From assembly GCA_021297985.1 (NCBI GenBank), contig JAJTGU010000065.1, positions 1-39,578 on the forward strand: a stretch of DNA of 39,578 bases, read 5' to 3'. The position numbers and the translations under genes were made by a program. Source of the DNA: Rubrivivax sp. GTDB taxonomy: Bacteria > Pseudomonadota > Gammaproteobacteria > Burkholderiales > Burkholderiaceae_C. Below are positions 23,570 through 32,488 of this stretch, piece by piece (positions within the stretch are counted from its first letter, which is position 1; each line of letters starts with the position of its first letter). The notes beneath the pieces are model-generated. The model was not told the origin of the DNA. It searched no databases and was given only the letters and a program-made list of their open reading frames with translations.

Positions 23570-25405
23570 ATGACCCTGTCCACCCCCCTTCTGGCACTGG
23601 TCGCCGCTTGCGCGGCCGCACTCGCGACGATGCCGACCGGCGCTGTGGCGCAAACCGGCGCCGCTGCGACCGCCGCCCCGACCCGCCAGGTCATCACCTC
23701 GGCCGAGCAGTTGCCGCGCCGCACCGTCAAGCTGGACAAGCTGCCCAGCCAATACCTGGACGCCCCACGCGCCGAGGTCCTGGCCATGGCGGAAGCGTTC
23801 GAGAAGAACCTGCGCGACGACCTTGCGCGGTACGACATCCGCGACCCGGCCACCCTGCGCGGCCTGTACGGCGCGCTGTTGACGCTGGCTCAGTTCAAGG
23901 GCGAATGGGCTTCCGTGCCCGCGCTGGTGGGCACCTTGCGCAGCCTGCAGGACAAACCGGGCACACGCGCCACGACCGGCGTGATGGCGCTCATTGCGGC
24001 AGACCAGCACCTGGGGCGCAAGGACGCTGCCTGGGTGCAGGCCGAGGTGGTCAGGCGCTATGGCGCGCTGGACTGGAAGGACGCGAGCGACAGCATCAAG
24101 GGCCTGAAGAGCCAGATGGAACTGGTCAGCACGACCTTGGTGCGTGGCAGCTTCGAGCAGCAGCTTGACGTGATGGCCCGCAACATGAACCAGAACGTGC
24201 CCGAGGCGCTGGTCGGCAGCATCGTGGGTGCTCGCTTGCAGCAGGACCTGCTGCTGCCCTTGAAGCCGGCCATCGTCGCCGGGCTGCAGGCCGTGGTCGA
24301 CCGTCATGCCAGCAGCGCGCAGCGGGCGGACATCTGGACCCCACGCCAGTTCAGCATCGCCCCCGGCGCCCGCGCCCGCGAGGTCGGCATCGCGGTCTGG
24401 GATTCCGGCGTGGACCTGGCGCTGTTCAAGCCCACCGCCGGCCGCGGCATCGCCTTCGACCGCGACGCCAAGGTGACCACCGATCTGCTGCGCCCGCTGG
24501 GCGACGCCGCGCCGCGCTGGCCGCAGCTGAAGCAGCTGGTGAAGGGTTCGCTGGACCTGCGCGCGGCGCTGGACACACCGGACTCGCGCGCACTCAAGCA
24601 GACCGTGTCGACGCTGAAGGCCGACCAGGTGAAGGCCTTCCAGGAAGACGTGTCCCTGGTGAGCCTGTACTTTCATGGCACCAGCGTGGCCGGCATCGCC
24701 GTGGAGGGCAACCCCTTCGCCCGCGTGTTCGCGGTCAGCATGCTGTGGGACCACCGCCTGGAACCCGCCAAGCCCAGCGAGGAGCGCTCGCGCCAAACCG
24801 CCGCCAGCTACCGCCAGGCCGTGGCCGCGTTGAAGGCGCAGAACGTGCGCGTGGTCAACATGAGCTGGCGTTACGGCGCCAGTGCATACGAAGGCGCGCT
24901 GGCCTGGCACAACATGGGCGCCAACCCTGAAGAGCGCAAGCAGATGGCGCGGCGCCTCTTCGCCATCGAGCGCGACGCACTGCGCGAGGCCATCGCCTCG
25001 GCACCGGACATCCTGTTCGTCGCCGGCTCGGGCAACGAGGACAACAGCGCCGACTTCGAGGAGTACATCCCCGCCGGCCTGCAACTGCCCAACCTGCTGA
25101 CCGTGGGCGCCGTGGACTCGGCCGGCGAAGAGACCAGCTTCTCGACCTTCGGCAAGACCGTGGTGCTTCACGCCAACGGCTTCGAGGTCGACAGCCCCCT
25201 GCCCGGTGGCGAGCGCGTCAGGCTCAGCGGCACCAGCATGGCGAGCCCGCAGGTGGCCAACCTGGCGGCCAAGCTGTGGGCGCTGAAGCCTGAACTCAGC
25301 ATGTCCCAGGTGCGTGACGCCATCCTGCAAGGCGCCGACCGCCGAGGCCGGGTGAACCTCGTCAACCCCCGCAAGAGCGCCGAACTGCTGGGCCTGTCGC
25401 TGTAG
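23570..25405 (+). CDS. Secreted subtilisin-like (S8) serine protease
   Basis: 611 residues with a signal peptide (LALVAACAAALATMPTGAVAQ). The catalytic triad is in canonical order: Asp278 (VWDSGVD), His369 (FHGTSVAGI) and Ser556 (SGTSMASP), with the oxyanion Asn in AGSGNEDN. About 250 residues between the signal and the Asp motif are mostly helical and resemble neither a classical I9 propeptide nor another domain I can name. About 90 residues also separate the Asp and His motifs, longer than in subtilisin. It is predicted to act outside the cytoplasm. It ends 44 bp before the LysR gene on the same strand but has no evident functional link to it. Confident for the peptidase family; substrate unknown. 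Confidence 0.9.
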   Translation: MTLSTPLLALVAACAAALATMPTGAVAQTGAAATAAPTRQVITSAEQLPRRTVKLDKLPSQYLDAPRAEVLAMAEAFEKNLRDDLARYDIRDPATLRGLYGALLTLAQFKGEWASVPALVGTLRSLQDKPGTRATTGVMALIAADQHLGRKDAAWVQAEVVRRYGALDWKDASDSIKGLKSQMELVSTTLVRGSFEQQLDVMARNMNQNVPEALVGSIVGARLQQDLLLPLKPAIVAGLQAVVDRHASSAQRADIWTPRQFSIAPGARAREVGIAVWDSGVDLALFKPTAGRGIAFDRDAKVTTDLLRPLGDAAPRWPQLKQLVKGSLDLRAALDTPDSRALKQTVSTLKADQVKAFQEDVSLVSLYFHGTSVAGIAVEGNPFARVFAVSMLWDHRLEPAKPSEERSRQTAASYRQAVAALKAQNVRVVNMSWRYGASAYEGALAWHNMGANPEERKQMARRLFAIERDALREAIASAPDILFVAGSGNEDNSADFEEYIPAGLQLPNLLTVGAVDSAGEETSFSTFGKTVVLHANGFEVDSPLPGGERVRLSGTSMASPQVANLAAKLWALKPELSMSQVRDAILQGADRRGRVNLVNPRKSAELLGLSL

Positions 25406-25449
25406 ATCACGCGGTCGACCTAGACTGGCGGGCCCATCCTCGCGCCGCC

Positions 25450-26379
25450 ATGCCCAGCCACGACCTGCGACTGCCCAGCCTCGATGCCCTGATCGCGTTT
25501 GCCAGTGCCGCACGTCTGGGCAGCTTCGAGCGCGCGGCCGAGGACCTGCACCTCACGGCCAGCGCCGTGGGCAAGCGCATCGCCACGCTGGAAGACCGGC
25601 TGGGCCTGACGCTGTTCGAACGCGGGCCGCGGGCGCTGGTGCTGACCGCCGCCGGGCGCGAGTACCTGGCACCGGTGGAGCAGGCGCTGGCGCTGCTCGC
25701 GGCGATGCCGCAGCACCGGCGCACGGCGCCAACACGGCAGCGCCTGCGCCTGTGCGCCCCACCGACCTTTGCCCGCCAGGTGCTGGTGCCGCGTCTGCAC
25801 GCGTTTGCCGCCGCACAGCCGCAGATCGACCTCGAGGTCGTGCTGTCGACGCCGCATCTGGACACCCCGGCACCGGCGGCGGATGTCGAGGTCCGCCACG
25901 CGGTGCGCGGCCTGGGGGCGCCGCTGCTGCGCGACCTGGTGCTGCCGCTGGCGTCGCCGCCGCTGATGGCGCGCCTGCCGGCCCTGACGACACCGGCGGC
26001 CATGCTGGCCCATGCGCCCTTGCTGCGCACGCCGATCGAGCCCTGGGCGCCCTGGCTTGCGGCCATGGCCCTGCCCACGCGTGAGCCCGAGACCGGGCCG
26101 CGCTACGTCGACCTGGGCCTGGTGCTCGAGGCCGCTGCGGCCGGCCAGGGCGTGGCACTGGCGCGGCCGGCGCTGGCCCTGCCGTGGCTGCGCAACGGCA
26201 CCCTGGTTGCAGTGGCGCCGGCCGCCCAGGCCGACCGCTGGGCGCTCGCCTCGTCGGCCTCGTACCAGTGGATCGTGCACGTGACGGGGCCGGCGGCCAC
26301 GGCGCTGGGCGACTGGCTGCACGCCTGCTGCCGCGAGACCGAAGCCGAAGCGCTGGCCGCCGTCGGCCTGCAGGGCTGA
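25450..26379 (+). CDS. LysR-type transcriptional regulator
   Basis: 309 residues. The N-terminal winged helix is clear: LDALIAFASAARLGSFERAA, LHLTASAVGKRIATLEDRLG and LTLFERGPRALVLTAAGREYL. The remaining 210 residues are the effector-binding domain, with GcvA-like features (WAPWLAAMALPT; VLEAAAAGQGVALARPALALPWLRNG). A TAGACT box lies 24 nt upstream of ATG 25450 and could be a -10 element. The next gene on the same strand, 121 bp downstream, is lldD. Regulation of lactate or 2-hydroxyacid use is a reasonable guess, although LysR regulators more often act on divergent genes. Confidence 0.9.
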   Translation: MPSHDLRLPSLDALIAFASAARLGSFERAAEDLHLTASAVGKRIATLEDRLGLTLFERGPRALVLTAAGREYLAPVEQALALLAAMPQHRRTAPTRQRLRLCAPPTFARQVLVPRLHAFAAAQPQIDLEVVLSTPHLDTPAPAADVEVRHAVRGLGAPLLRDLVLPLASPPLMARLPALTTPAAMLAHAPLLRTPIEPWAPWLAAMALPTREPETGPRYVDLGLVLEAAAAGQGVALARPALALPWLRNGTLVAVAPAAQADRWALASSASYQWIVHVTGPAATALGDWLHACCRETEAEALAAVGLQG

Positions 26380-26500
26380 GCCCGGAGCGGTTTTCCGACG
26401 ACCCCGGAAGTCTTTTCCGCCCGCCAGGGCGGCCTCACTGGCTAGCATCGGGACGCGACACCCAATGCCCGAGACGAAGACCCGAGGAGACCGCAGCACC

Positions 26501-27685
26501 ATGCCGACGATCACGAACATCGAAGACCTGCGCGCGCTCGCGCAGAAGCGTGTCCCGCGCATGTTCTACGACTACGCCGACTCGGGCTCGTGGACCGAAG
26601 GCACCTACCGCGCCAACGAGTCGGACTTCCAGAAGATCCTGCTGCGCCAGCGCGTGGCCGTGAACATGGACAACCGCAGCACCGCGACGACGATGGTCGG
26701 CCACGACGTGCGCATGCCGGTGGCGCTGGCGCCGGTCGGCCTGACCGGCATGCAGCACGCCGACGGCGAGATGCTGGCGGCCCGTGCGGCACTGGACTTC
26801 GGGGTGCCGTTCACGCTGTCGACGATGAGCATCTGCTCGATCGAGGACGTGTCCGAGGCGGTGGGCGGGCGGCCGTTCTGGTTCCAGCTGTACTGGATGC
26901 GCGACCGCGACTTCATGGAGCGCCTGCTCGACCGGGCCAAGGCCGCGAACGTCAGCGCACTGGTGCTGACGCTGGACCTGCAGGTCATCGGCCAGCGCCA
27001 CAAGGACCTGAAGAACGGCCTGACCGCCCCGCCCAAGCCGACACTGGCCAACATCGTCAACCTGATGGGCAAGCCGCGCTGGTGCCTGGGCATGGCCGGC
27101 ACCCGGCGCCACACCTTCCGCAACCTGGTCGGCCACGCAAAGGGCGTCAGCGACATGTCCAGCCTCGGGGCCTGGACCCGCGAGCAGTTCGACCCCCGGC
27201 TGAACTGGGACGACGTGGCCTGGATCAAGAAGCGCTGGGGCGGCAAGCTGATCCTGAAGGGCATCATGGACGTCGAAGACGCACGCCTGGCTGCCGACAG
27301 CGGCGCCGACGCGCTGGTCGTCAGCAACCATGGCGGCCGCCAGCTGGATGGCGCCCCCAGCAGCATCGCCGCGCTGCCCGAGATCGTGGCCGCGGTGGGC
27401 CGCGACATCGAGGTCTGGATGGACGGTGGCATCCGCAGCGGCCAGGACGTGCTGAAGGCCTGGGCCCTGGGCGCCCGCGGCACGATGATCGGCCGCGCCT
27501 TCGTCTACGGCCTGGGCGCGATGGGCCAGGCCGGCGTCGCCAAGGCGCTGGAGATCATCCGCAACGAGCTCGACATCACGATGGCCTTCTGCGGCCACAC
27601 CGACCTGCGCAAGGTCGACCGCAGCATCCTGCTCAACGGGCCGGCCGCAGCAGGCGCCGACTCTGATCGGCAATCGAAGGCCTGA
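26501..27685 (+). CDS. lldD: FMN-dependent L-lactate dehydrogenase
   Basis: 394 residues, the usual length for LldD. It is a TIM-barrel flavoenzyme oxidising L-lactate (or a related L-2-hydroxyacid) to the 2-oxo acid at the membrane, with electrons passing to quinone. Signature segments: RMFYDYADSGSW at the N-terminus, ALAPVGLTGMQHADGE, PFWFQLYWMRDR, LTLDLQVIGQRHKDLKNG, and the active-site VSNHGGRQLDG with the catalytic His. DGGIRSGQDVLKAWALGA carries the FMN-phosphate site. ATG 26501 gives the normal N-terminus MPTITNIEDL and has a GAGGAGA site upstream; ATG 26465 lacks one. It follows a LysR regulator and is convergent with dadA. Other 2-hydroxyacid oxidases share the fold, so the substrate is likely rather than certain. 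Confidence 0.9.
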   Translation: MPTITNIEDLRALAQKRVPRMFYDYADSGSWTEGTYRANESDFQKILLRQRVAVNMDNRSTATTMVGHDVRMPVALAPVGLTGMQHADGEMLAARAALDFGVPFTLSTMSICSIEDVSEAVGGRPFWFQLYWMRDRDFMERLLDRAKAANVSALVLTLDLQVIGQRHKDLKNGLTAPPKPTLANIVNLMGKPRWCLGMAGTRRHTFRNLVGHAKGVSDMSSLGAWTREQFDPRLNWDDVAWIKKRWGGKLILKGIMDVEDARLAADSGADALVVSNHGGRQLDGAPSSIAALPEIVAAVGRDIEVWMDGGIRSGQDVLKAWALGARGTMIGRAFVYGLGAMGQAGVAKALEIIRNELDITMAFCGHTDLRKVDRSILLNGPAAAGADSDRQSKA

Positions 27686-27764
27686 AGGCACCGATCCGGC
27701 GACCCGGCCGGCCGCGCGTTGCCTTGCGTTTGCGCCAGCGTGCGCCGGCGCGTAGGTCCTGGGC

Positions 27765-29069
27765 TCAGACCGAGACCGGCGCTGTGGCAGGGCGCGCGGT
27801 CGTCGATCTCGGCACCTGGCCGGTAAACGCGAAGTCCACCTCCGGCTGAAGCCCGCAGACGATGCGCGCAATGCTCTTGCCGGAGCCGCAGGAGTGGGTC
27901 CAGCCGAGCGTTCCGTGCCCGGTGTTGAGATACAGATTGGGCAGCTTCGAGCGTCCGATCAAGGGCACATTGCTCGGCGTGGCGGGCCTCAGGCCGGTCC
28001 AGAACTGAGCCTGACGGGCGTCCCCCGCGCCTGGGAAGAGCTCTTCCACCCGCTGCACGATCGCTCCGCAGCGCACCCGGTTCAGGTCACGGTCATAGCC
28101 GTTGAGTTCGGCTGTGCCGGCAATGCGCAGGCGGTTGCCCAGGCGTGAGAACACGAGCTTGTACTCGTCGTCGGTCAGCGAGACCTGGTGCGCCGCCTTC
28201 TCGTCCTTCACCGGCATCGTCACCGAGTAGCCCTTGGCGGGGTAGATCGGCAGCGAAATGCCCAGTGGCTTGGCATACAGGGGCGACAGACTGCCCATGG
28301 CCAGCACGTAGGCATCGGCACGCAGACATTGGAAGCGGCCTTCGATGTCGGTGGCTTCGACGTGGTCGATCCGGCCGCCTGCCTCGCGCAGCGCGGTCAC
28401 GGTGTGGCTCATCAGGAACTGCACACCGTCTTCTTCGCAGCGATGGACGAGCTCGCGCGCAAATCGGTTGGCGTCGCCCGACTCGTCTTCGGCCGTGTAG
28501 GTGGCGCCGGCCAGTTGCGGGCGGATGTGACGCAGTGCCGGCTCGATCCTCACCGCCTCGTCGGCCGAAATCACCCGCCGGTCGCAGCCGAGCGCGCGCA
28601 TCTGCGCGGCCGGTGCTTCGGCGCCATCGAATTCCTTCTGGCTCGTGTAGAAGTGCAGGATGCCCTGCGTGCGCTCGTCGTAGGTGATGCCGATGTCACG
28701 GCGCAGCTGCTGCAGAACGTCGCGGCTGTAGGTGCCCAGGCGAACGATCTGCTGGATGTTGTGGCGTGTGCGCGCCGGCGTGCATTCGCGCAGGAACTGC
28801 AAGCCCCACAACCACTGCCGCATGTCAGCGCGAATGCGAAAGAGCAGCGGCGCGTCTTCCTTGCCCAGCCACTTCAGCACCTTCAGCGGTGCGCTCGGGT
28901 TGGCCCAAGGCTCGGCGTGGCTCACCGAGATCTGGCCCCCATTGGCAAAGCTGGTCTCCGCCGCCGGTGAAGCCTGGCGGTCGACGACGGTGACCTCGAA
29001 GCCCTGCTGGCGCAGGAAGTAGGCCGACGTGACACCGAGCAGGCCGGCGCCGAGGACGATGACGTTCAT
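27765..29069 (-). CDS. dadA: D-amino acid dehydrogenase (FAD, DadA-type)
   Basis: 434 residues, the expected length for the DadA small subunit. The N-terminus VIVLGAGLLGVTSAYFL is the FAD-binding G-x-G-x-x-G fold, followed by DRQASPAAETSFANGGQISVSHAEPWANPSAP, characteristic of the family. PLGISLPIYPAKGYSVTMP and the C-terminal FAD contact GLRPATPSNVPLIG...NTGHGTLGWTHSCGSG also match. It deaminates D-amino acids to 2-oxo acids and ammonia, passing electrons to the respiratory chain. It is last in a minus-strand run behind an M20 amidohydrolase (76 bp gap) and a Bug binding protein, suggesting use of an imported N-acylated or D-amino-acid compound. No alanine racemase (dadX) is adjacent. Confidence 0.9.
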   Translation of the reverse strand: MNVIVLGAGLLGVTSAYFLRQQGFEVTVVDRQASPAAETSFANGGQISVSHAEPWANPSAPLKVLKWLGKEDAPLLFRIRADMRQWLWGLQFLRECTPARTRHNIQQIVRLGTYSRDVLQQLRRDIGITYDERTQGILHFYTSQKEFDGAEAPAAQMRALGCDRRVISADEAVRIEPALRHIRPQLAGATYTAEDESGDANRFARELVHRCEEDGVQFLMSHTVTALREAGGRIDHVEATDIEGRFQCLRADAYVLAMGSLSPLYAKPLGISLPIYPAKGYSVTMPVKDEKAAHQVSLTDDEYKLVFSRLGNRLRIAGTAELNGYDRDLNRVRCGAIVQRVEELFPGAGDARQAQFWTGLRPATPSNVPLIGRSKLPNLYLNTGHGTLGWTHSCGSGKSIARIVCGLQPEVDFAFTGQVPRSTTARPATAPVSV

Positions 29070-29145
29070 GAGGGGACTCCAAGGTCATGCACGAAGAGCG
29101 GCGCGCAGATCATTCGTGGGCCGCCGCGCCGTTCGGGATCTGGCA

Positions 29146-30396
29146 TCAGTGGGTGGCCAGTGGCTGCGGGTGGTGCCGCTCGCTGGCCTCGGCCGCGCAA
29201 ACGTCTGCCGGCGCCAAGAAGCGCTCGGCCAGCAACACCCAATAGGCGCTGCCGATGGCCACGTTGTCATCGTTGAAGTCGTAACCCGGGTTGTGGACCA
29301 TGCAGGCGCCCCGCACAGAGACGTCCCCGTCTTCGCCGGCACCGTTGCCGATCAGCAGGTAGCTGCCGGGCACACGTTCGAGCATGAAGGCGAAGTCCTC
29401 ACTGCCGGTGAGCGGAGGGCCTTGCAAGCTCACCTTGTCTTCGCCGAGGAGTTCGATCGCCACGTCGCGCGCAAACGCGGTCTCGGCCGGGCTGTTGACG
29501 AGCACGGCATAACCGGGCTTCCAGTCGAGCTGCGCCTTGACCTCGAAGCTCTGGGCCTGCGCCGCCACCAGCGCCTTGATGCGCCGCTCCAGCGTGGCGC
29601 GGACGTCGCGGTCCAGCGCCCGCACGCTCAGCTCCAAGGTCGCCGTCGCAGGGATCACGTTGTTGGCCTTGCCGGCATGCAGCGCACCCACGGTGACAAC
29701 GGCCGCCTGCAAAGGGTCGACATTGCGCGCGACGATGGTTTGCAGTGCCATCACGATGCTGGCGGCAGCGACGATGGGATCGGCTGCGCGGTGCGGCATC
29801 GCGCCGTGGCCGCCCACGCCGGTGAGCGTGATCGTGGCGTAGTCCGAAGAGGCCATCGCGGCGCCCTCGCGCAGCACCAGCCGGCCCTGCGGGACGCCGG
29901 GCATGTTGTGCATCGCAAAGACGGCGTCGCAGGGGAAGCGCTCGAACAGGCCGTCGGCCATCATGCGCAAGGCGCCTCCACCGCCTTCTTCGGCCGGCTG
30001 GAAGATCAGGTGCAAAGTGCCGTCGAAGCGGCCCTGCTCGGCCAGGTGGCGCGCCGCCGCCAGCAGCATTGCGGTGTGGCCGTCGTGGCCGCAGGCGTGC
30101 ATCACGCCGCGGTTCACGCTGGCCCACTCGGCGCCGGTGGCTTCGTCAATCGGCAACGCGTCCATGTCGGCACGTATCCCCAGACGCCTGCCGCCCTTGC
30201 CGCGCACCAGCGTGCCGACCACGCCCGTGCCACCGATGCCCGTCTGCACCGCATAGCCCCAGTCGGCCAGCTTGTGTGCCACCAGCGCGGCCGTGCGGTG
30301 CTCCTCAAACGCCAGTTCAGGGTGCCGGTGGATGTCGCGGCGCAGACGGATGAACTCACCCGCACGGGCCGCCAGCGCTTGCATCAGGTCGGTCAT
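29146..30396 (-). CDS. M20 family amidohydrolase (aminoacylase/hippurate hydrolase type)
   Basis: 416 residues. Metal-binding and catalytic features of the M20D subgroup are present: RRDIHRHPELAFEEHRTA, RADMDALPIDEATG, MHACGHDGHTAMLLAAA (Cys and His ligands), FQPAEEGGGGA (Glu pair), and GSEDFAFMLERVPGSYLLIGNG near the end with MVHNPGYDFND. The dimerisation (lid) domain covers ATITLTGVGGHGAMPH. It hydrolyses the amide of N-acyl amino acids such as hippurate or N-acetyl amino acids. ATG 30396 has GGAG 7 nt upstream; a 28-codon extension is unsupported. It lies 25 bp after the Bug-protein gene and before dadA, so it may release the amino acid that DadA oxidises. Confidence 0.88.
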   Translation of the reverse strand: MTDLMQALAARAGEFIRLRRDIHRHPELAFEEHRTAALVAHKLADWGYAVQTGIGGTGVVGTLVRGKGGRRLGIRADMDALPIDEATGAEWASVNRGVMHACGHDGHTAMLLAAARHLAEQGRFDGTLHLIFQPAEEGGGGALRMMADGLFERFPCDAVFAMHNMPGVPQGRLVLREGAAMASSDYATITLTGVGGHGAMPHRAADPIVAAASIVMALQTIVARNVDPLQAAVVTVGALHAGKANNVIPATATLELSVRALDRDVRATLERRIKALVAAQAQSFEVKAQLDWKPGYAVLVNSPAETAFARDVAIELLGEDKVSLQGPPLTGSEDFAFMLERVPGSYLLIGNGAGEDGDVSVRGACMVHNPGYDFNDDNVAIGSAYWVLLAERFLAPADVCAAEASERHHPQPLATH

Positions 30397-30421
30397 GTCG
30401 AACTCCGGCGCGCCGTGTTCG

Positions 30422-31408
30422 TCATTGCGGCTGCAGGTTGATCTGCCTGGCGATGGCGCGGTAGCGGGCCGTCTCGGCATCGAAGAACCGGGTGGCTTCG
30501 GTCAGGGTGGTGGGAGCGGCAGCCACCTGGGTCTGAGCGGCCAGCTGCGAGCGCACCATCGGGTCTTGCAGCGTCTTGCCGATCGCCGCGTGCAGGCGGA
30601 TGACCACGTCCTCGGGCGTGTTCTTCGGCACCATGAAGCCGGTCCAGATCTTGTAGCCGAAGTTCTTCAGCTCCTTGCCTTCGTTGACCGCGGGCAGGTT
30701 CTTCAGCAGTTCCGAACGCTGAGCATCGAGCTGGCCGATCACCTTTAGCCGCCCTTGATCGGCCAGCGCGCCCATCGCGGCGCTGTAGACCAGCACGGCG
30801 AAGTCGACCTGGCCGCCGGCGATGTCCTGCAACAGCGGCGCATTGCCCTTGTACGGAACATGCGCCAGCTTGATGCCCGTTTGCGCCTGCGCGTTCTCCA
30901 GGATCAGGTGGTACAGCGAGCCGATGCCGACACTGCCGTAGGTGAGGGGCCGGTCGGCGGACTTGCGAGCCAGTGCGATGAGTTCATCGACGCTGGTGAC
31001 CGGCAGGTCCTTGCGCGTCACAAACACCATGACCGCGTCGGCCACGGGGTGCACGAGGCGGAAGTCCTCGGTCTTGAGCTTCACCGCCGCATTGGCCAGC
31101 GGCGACAGGATCACCTCGTTGGGCGAGCCCTGAAAGATGTAGTACCCGTCCGCCGGTGCCGCCAGCACCTTCTGCGCTGCCAGCGCACCGCTGACCCCAC
31201 CGAGGTTCTCGACCAGCACCTGTTGGCCGAGCTCTTTGCCGAGCGGGGTGTTGAAGATGCGCGCGATGGCATCCGACGGCCCGCCGGCCGGGTACGGAAC
31301 CATCAGGTTCACCGGTCTCACCGGGTAGGTCTGGGCGACGGCCGCGGTGGTGCCGAGCAGCAAACTGGCCGACAAGGCCAGCGTCCGAAGGAGGTCGAGC
31401 TTGGGCAT
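30422..31408 (-). CDS. Bug/TctC-family periplasmic solute-binding protein
   Basis: 328 residues. The signal peptide (LRTLALSASLLLGTTAAVAQ) is followed directly by TYPVRPVNLMVPYPAGGPSDAIAR, the family's opening strand and phosphate-loop-like turn. GVSGALAAQKVLAAPADGY, YGSVGIGSLYHLILE, KLAHVPYKGNAPLLQDIAGGQVDFAV and WTGFMVPKNTPEDVV are standard Bug motifs. These proteins bind small carboxylates or amides in the periplasm. The membrane partners TctA/TctB are not in the window, as is usual for the many orphan Bug proteins of Burkholderiales. It is first in the operon with the M20 hydrolase and dadA and divergent from a LysR gene. A TTGGAC-N18-TACATT promoter lies 54-83 bp upstream. Confidence 0.9.
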   Translation of the reverse strand: MPKLDLLRTLALSASLLLGTTAAVAQTYPVRPVNLMVPYPAGGPSDAIARIFNTPLGKELGQQVLVENLGGVSGALAAQKVLAAPADGYYIFQGSPNEVILSPLANAAVKLKTEDFRLVHPVADAVMVFVTRKDLPVTSVDELIALARKSADRPLTYGSVGIGSLYHLILENAQAQTGIKLAHVPYKGNAPLLQDIAGGQVDFAVLVYSAAMGALADQGRLKVIGQLDAQRSELLKNLPAVNEGKELKNFGYKIWTGFMVPKNTPEDVVIRLHAAIGKTLQDPMVRSQLAAQTQVAAAPTTLTEATRFFDAETARYRAIARQINLQPQ

Positions 31409-31461
31409 GAGGGTTCCTTGAAGATGCGTTTGTCGAGCGACGGTGGCGTGCAGACGAGGTC

Positions 31462-31491
31462 AATGTAGGAGTCTGCCGTTTGTGTGTCCAA
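31462..31491 (-). promoter_or_regulatory. Promoter candidate for the Bug/M20/dadA operon
   Basis: On the minus strand TTGGAC (31491-31486) and TACATT (31467-31462) are separated by 18 bp, giving a leader of about 45 nt before ATG 31408, which has AAGGAA upstream. The -35 box overlaps the first of two ATGCAT palindromes. This fits LysR-type activation from immediately upstream of -35. Confidence 0.5.
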
Positions 31492-31520
31492 TGCATTGTT
31501 CGTTGGCTTACGATGCATTC
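31489..31520. promoter_or_regulatory. Twin ATGCAT palindromes, candidate LysR-type binding site
   Basis: CAATGCATTG (31489-31498) is a perfect 10-bp palindrome. A second ATGCAT core lies at 31513-31518 (in GATGCATTC). Their centres are 22 bp apart, about two helical turns, so a dimer of dimers could bind one face. They lie between the divergent LysR and Bug genes. A TACGAT box (31509-31514) on the plus strand overlaps the second core and may be the -10 of lysR, giving autorepression. Confidence 0.5.
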
Positions 31521-31548
31521 CACGTTCAGTTCTCAAGGCGCCCTGACC

Positions 31549-32466
31549 ATGACCCTCGTCCAGCTCAAGCACTTCATCTCGTTGGCGCAGACGGGCTCCT
31601 TCAGCAAGTCGGCCGCGGCGGTGCACCTGACGCAGCCGGCCCTGAGCCGCAGCATCCGCGCGCTGGAGGACGAACTCGGCGAGCGGCTGTTCGACCGCAT
31701 CGGGCGCGTCAGCGAGCTCACACCCTACGGACGCCAGGCGCTTGAGCGTGCGCGTGACCTGGTTCTGGCGGAGGACGAATTGCGCGGCAGCGCTCGCCTG
31801 TCCGCCGAAGGCCAGGAAGGCGTGCTGCGCATCGGGATGGGATCGGGACCGGGGGCGATGCTGATGACACCGCTGCTGCGCAGGATGGCCCTGGAGCGCC
31901 CACGCCTGAAGGTGACGATTGCCCGCGCCAGCACGGATCTCCTGGTGCAGGCCTTGCGTGACCGCGCGCTGGACGCGCTGGTGGTCGATGCACGATCGCT
32001 CAAGCCCGCCCCGGACCTGAGCACGCAATGGCTGCAGGAGATGACGGGTGCTTTCATGGTGCGCCGCGGGCATCCCCTGGCCAGGCGAGCCGAGGCGATC
32101 CGCTTCGACGACCTGCTCCAGTACCCGATCGCCGCCACGCCGCTGTCCGACGAGGTCGCCCGGGCCCTGGTGGATCGATACGGCCCGCGCGCCCACCCGG
32201 AGGTCTGCGTCACCTTGCGCTGCGACGAGATCCCCAGCCTGGTGGACGTTGCCCGTGCCAGCGACGCGGTGGTGCTGGCGATCCGAGCCGCAGCGCCGGA
32301 CTTGATCGAGCTGAAGATGCGGCCCGCGCTGGCCACTGCGGCACGCTTCGGTCTGGTGACCTTGGGGCGCCGCAGTGCGCCGCCGACTCTGGACCTTGTT
32401 CGTGCGCTGATGGCGGAGCTGCTCGTCGACCCGCCGAACATCGAACGCCGCACCCGAAGGCGCTAG
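31549..32466 (+). CDS. LysR-type transcriptional regulator of the Bug/M20/dadA operon
   Basis: 305 residues from ATG 31549, which starts MTLVQLKHFISLAQTGSFSKSAAAVHLTQPALSRSIRALEDELGERLFDR, a complete LysR winged helix. The remaining part is a periplasmic-binding-protein-like effector domain (EGVLRIGMGSGPGAMLMTPLL; LVQALRDRALDALVVDA). ATG 31513, twelve codons upstream, is possible but lies in the putative operator. It is divergent from the solute-binding gene with 140 bp between starts, the classical arrangement for a LysR activator that represses itself. The effector is probably the operon's substrate or product; its identity is unknown. Confidence 0.9.
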   Translation: MTLVQLKHFISLAQTGSFSKSAAAVHLTQPALSRSIRALEDELGERLFDRIGRVSELTPYGRQALERARDLVLAEDELRGSARLSAEGQEGVLRIGMGSGPGAMLMTPLLRRMALERPRLKVTIARASTDLLVQALRDRALDALVVDARSLKPAPDLSTQWLQEMTGAFMVRRGHPLARRAEAIRFDDLLQYPIAATPLSDEVARALVDRYGPRAHPEVCVTLRCDEIPSLVDVARASDAVVLAIRAAAPDLIELKMRPALATAARFGLVTLGRRSAPPTLDLVRALMAELLVDPPNIERRTRRR

Positions 32467-32488
32467 ACGCCCCGGCGGAGGCCCTGCA

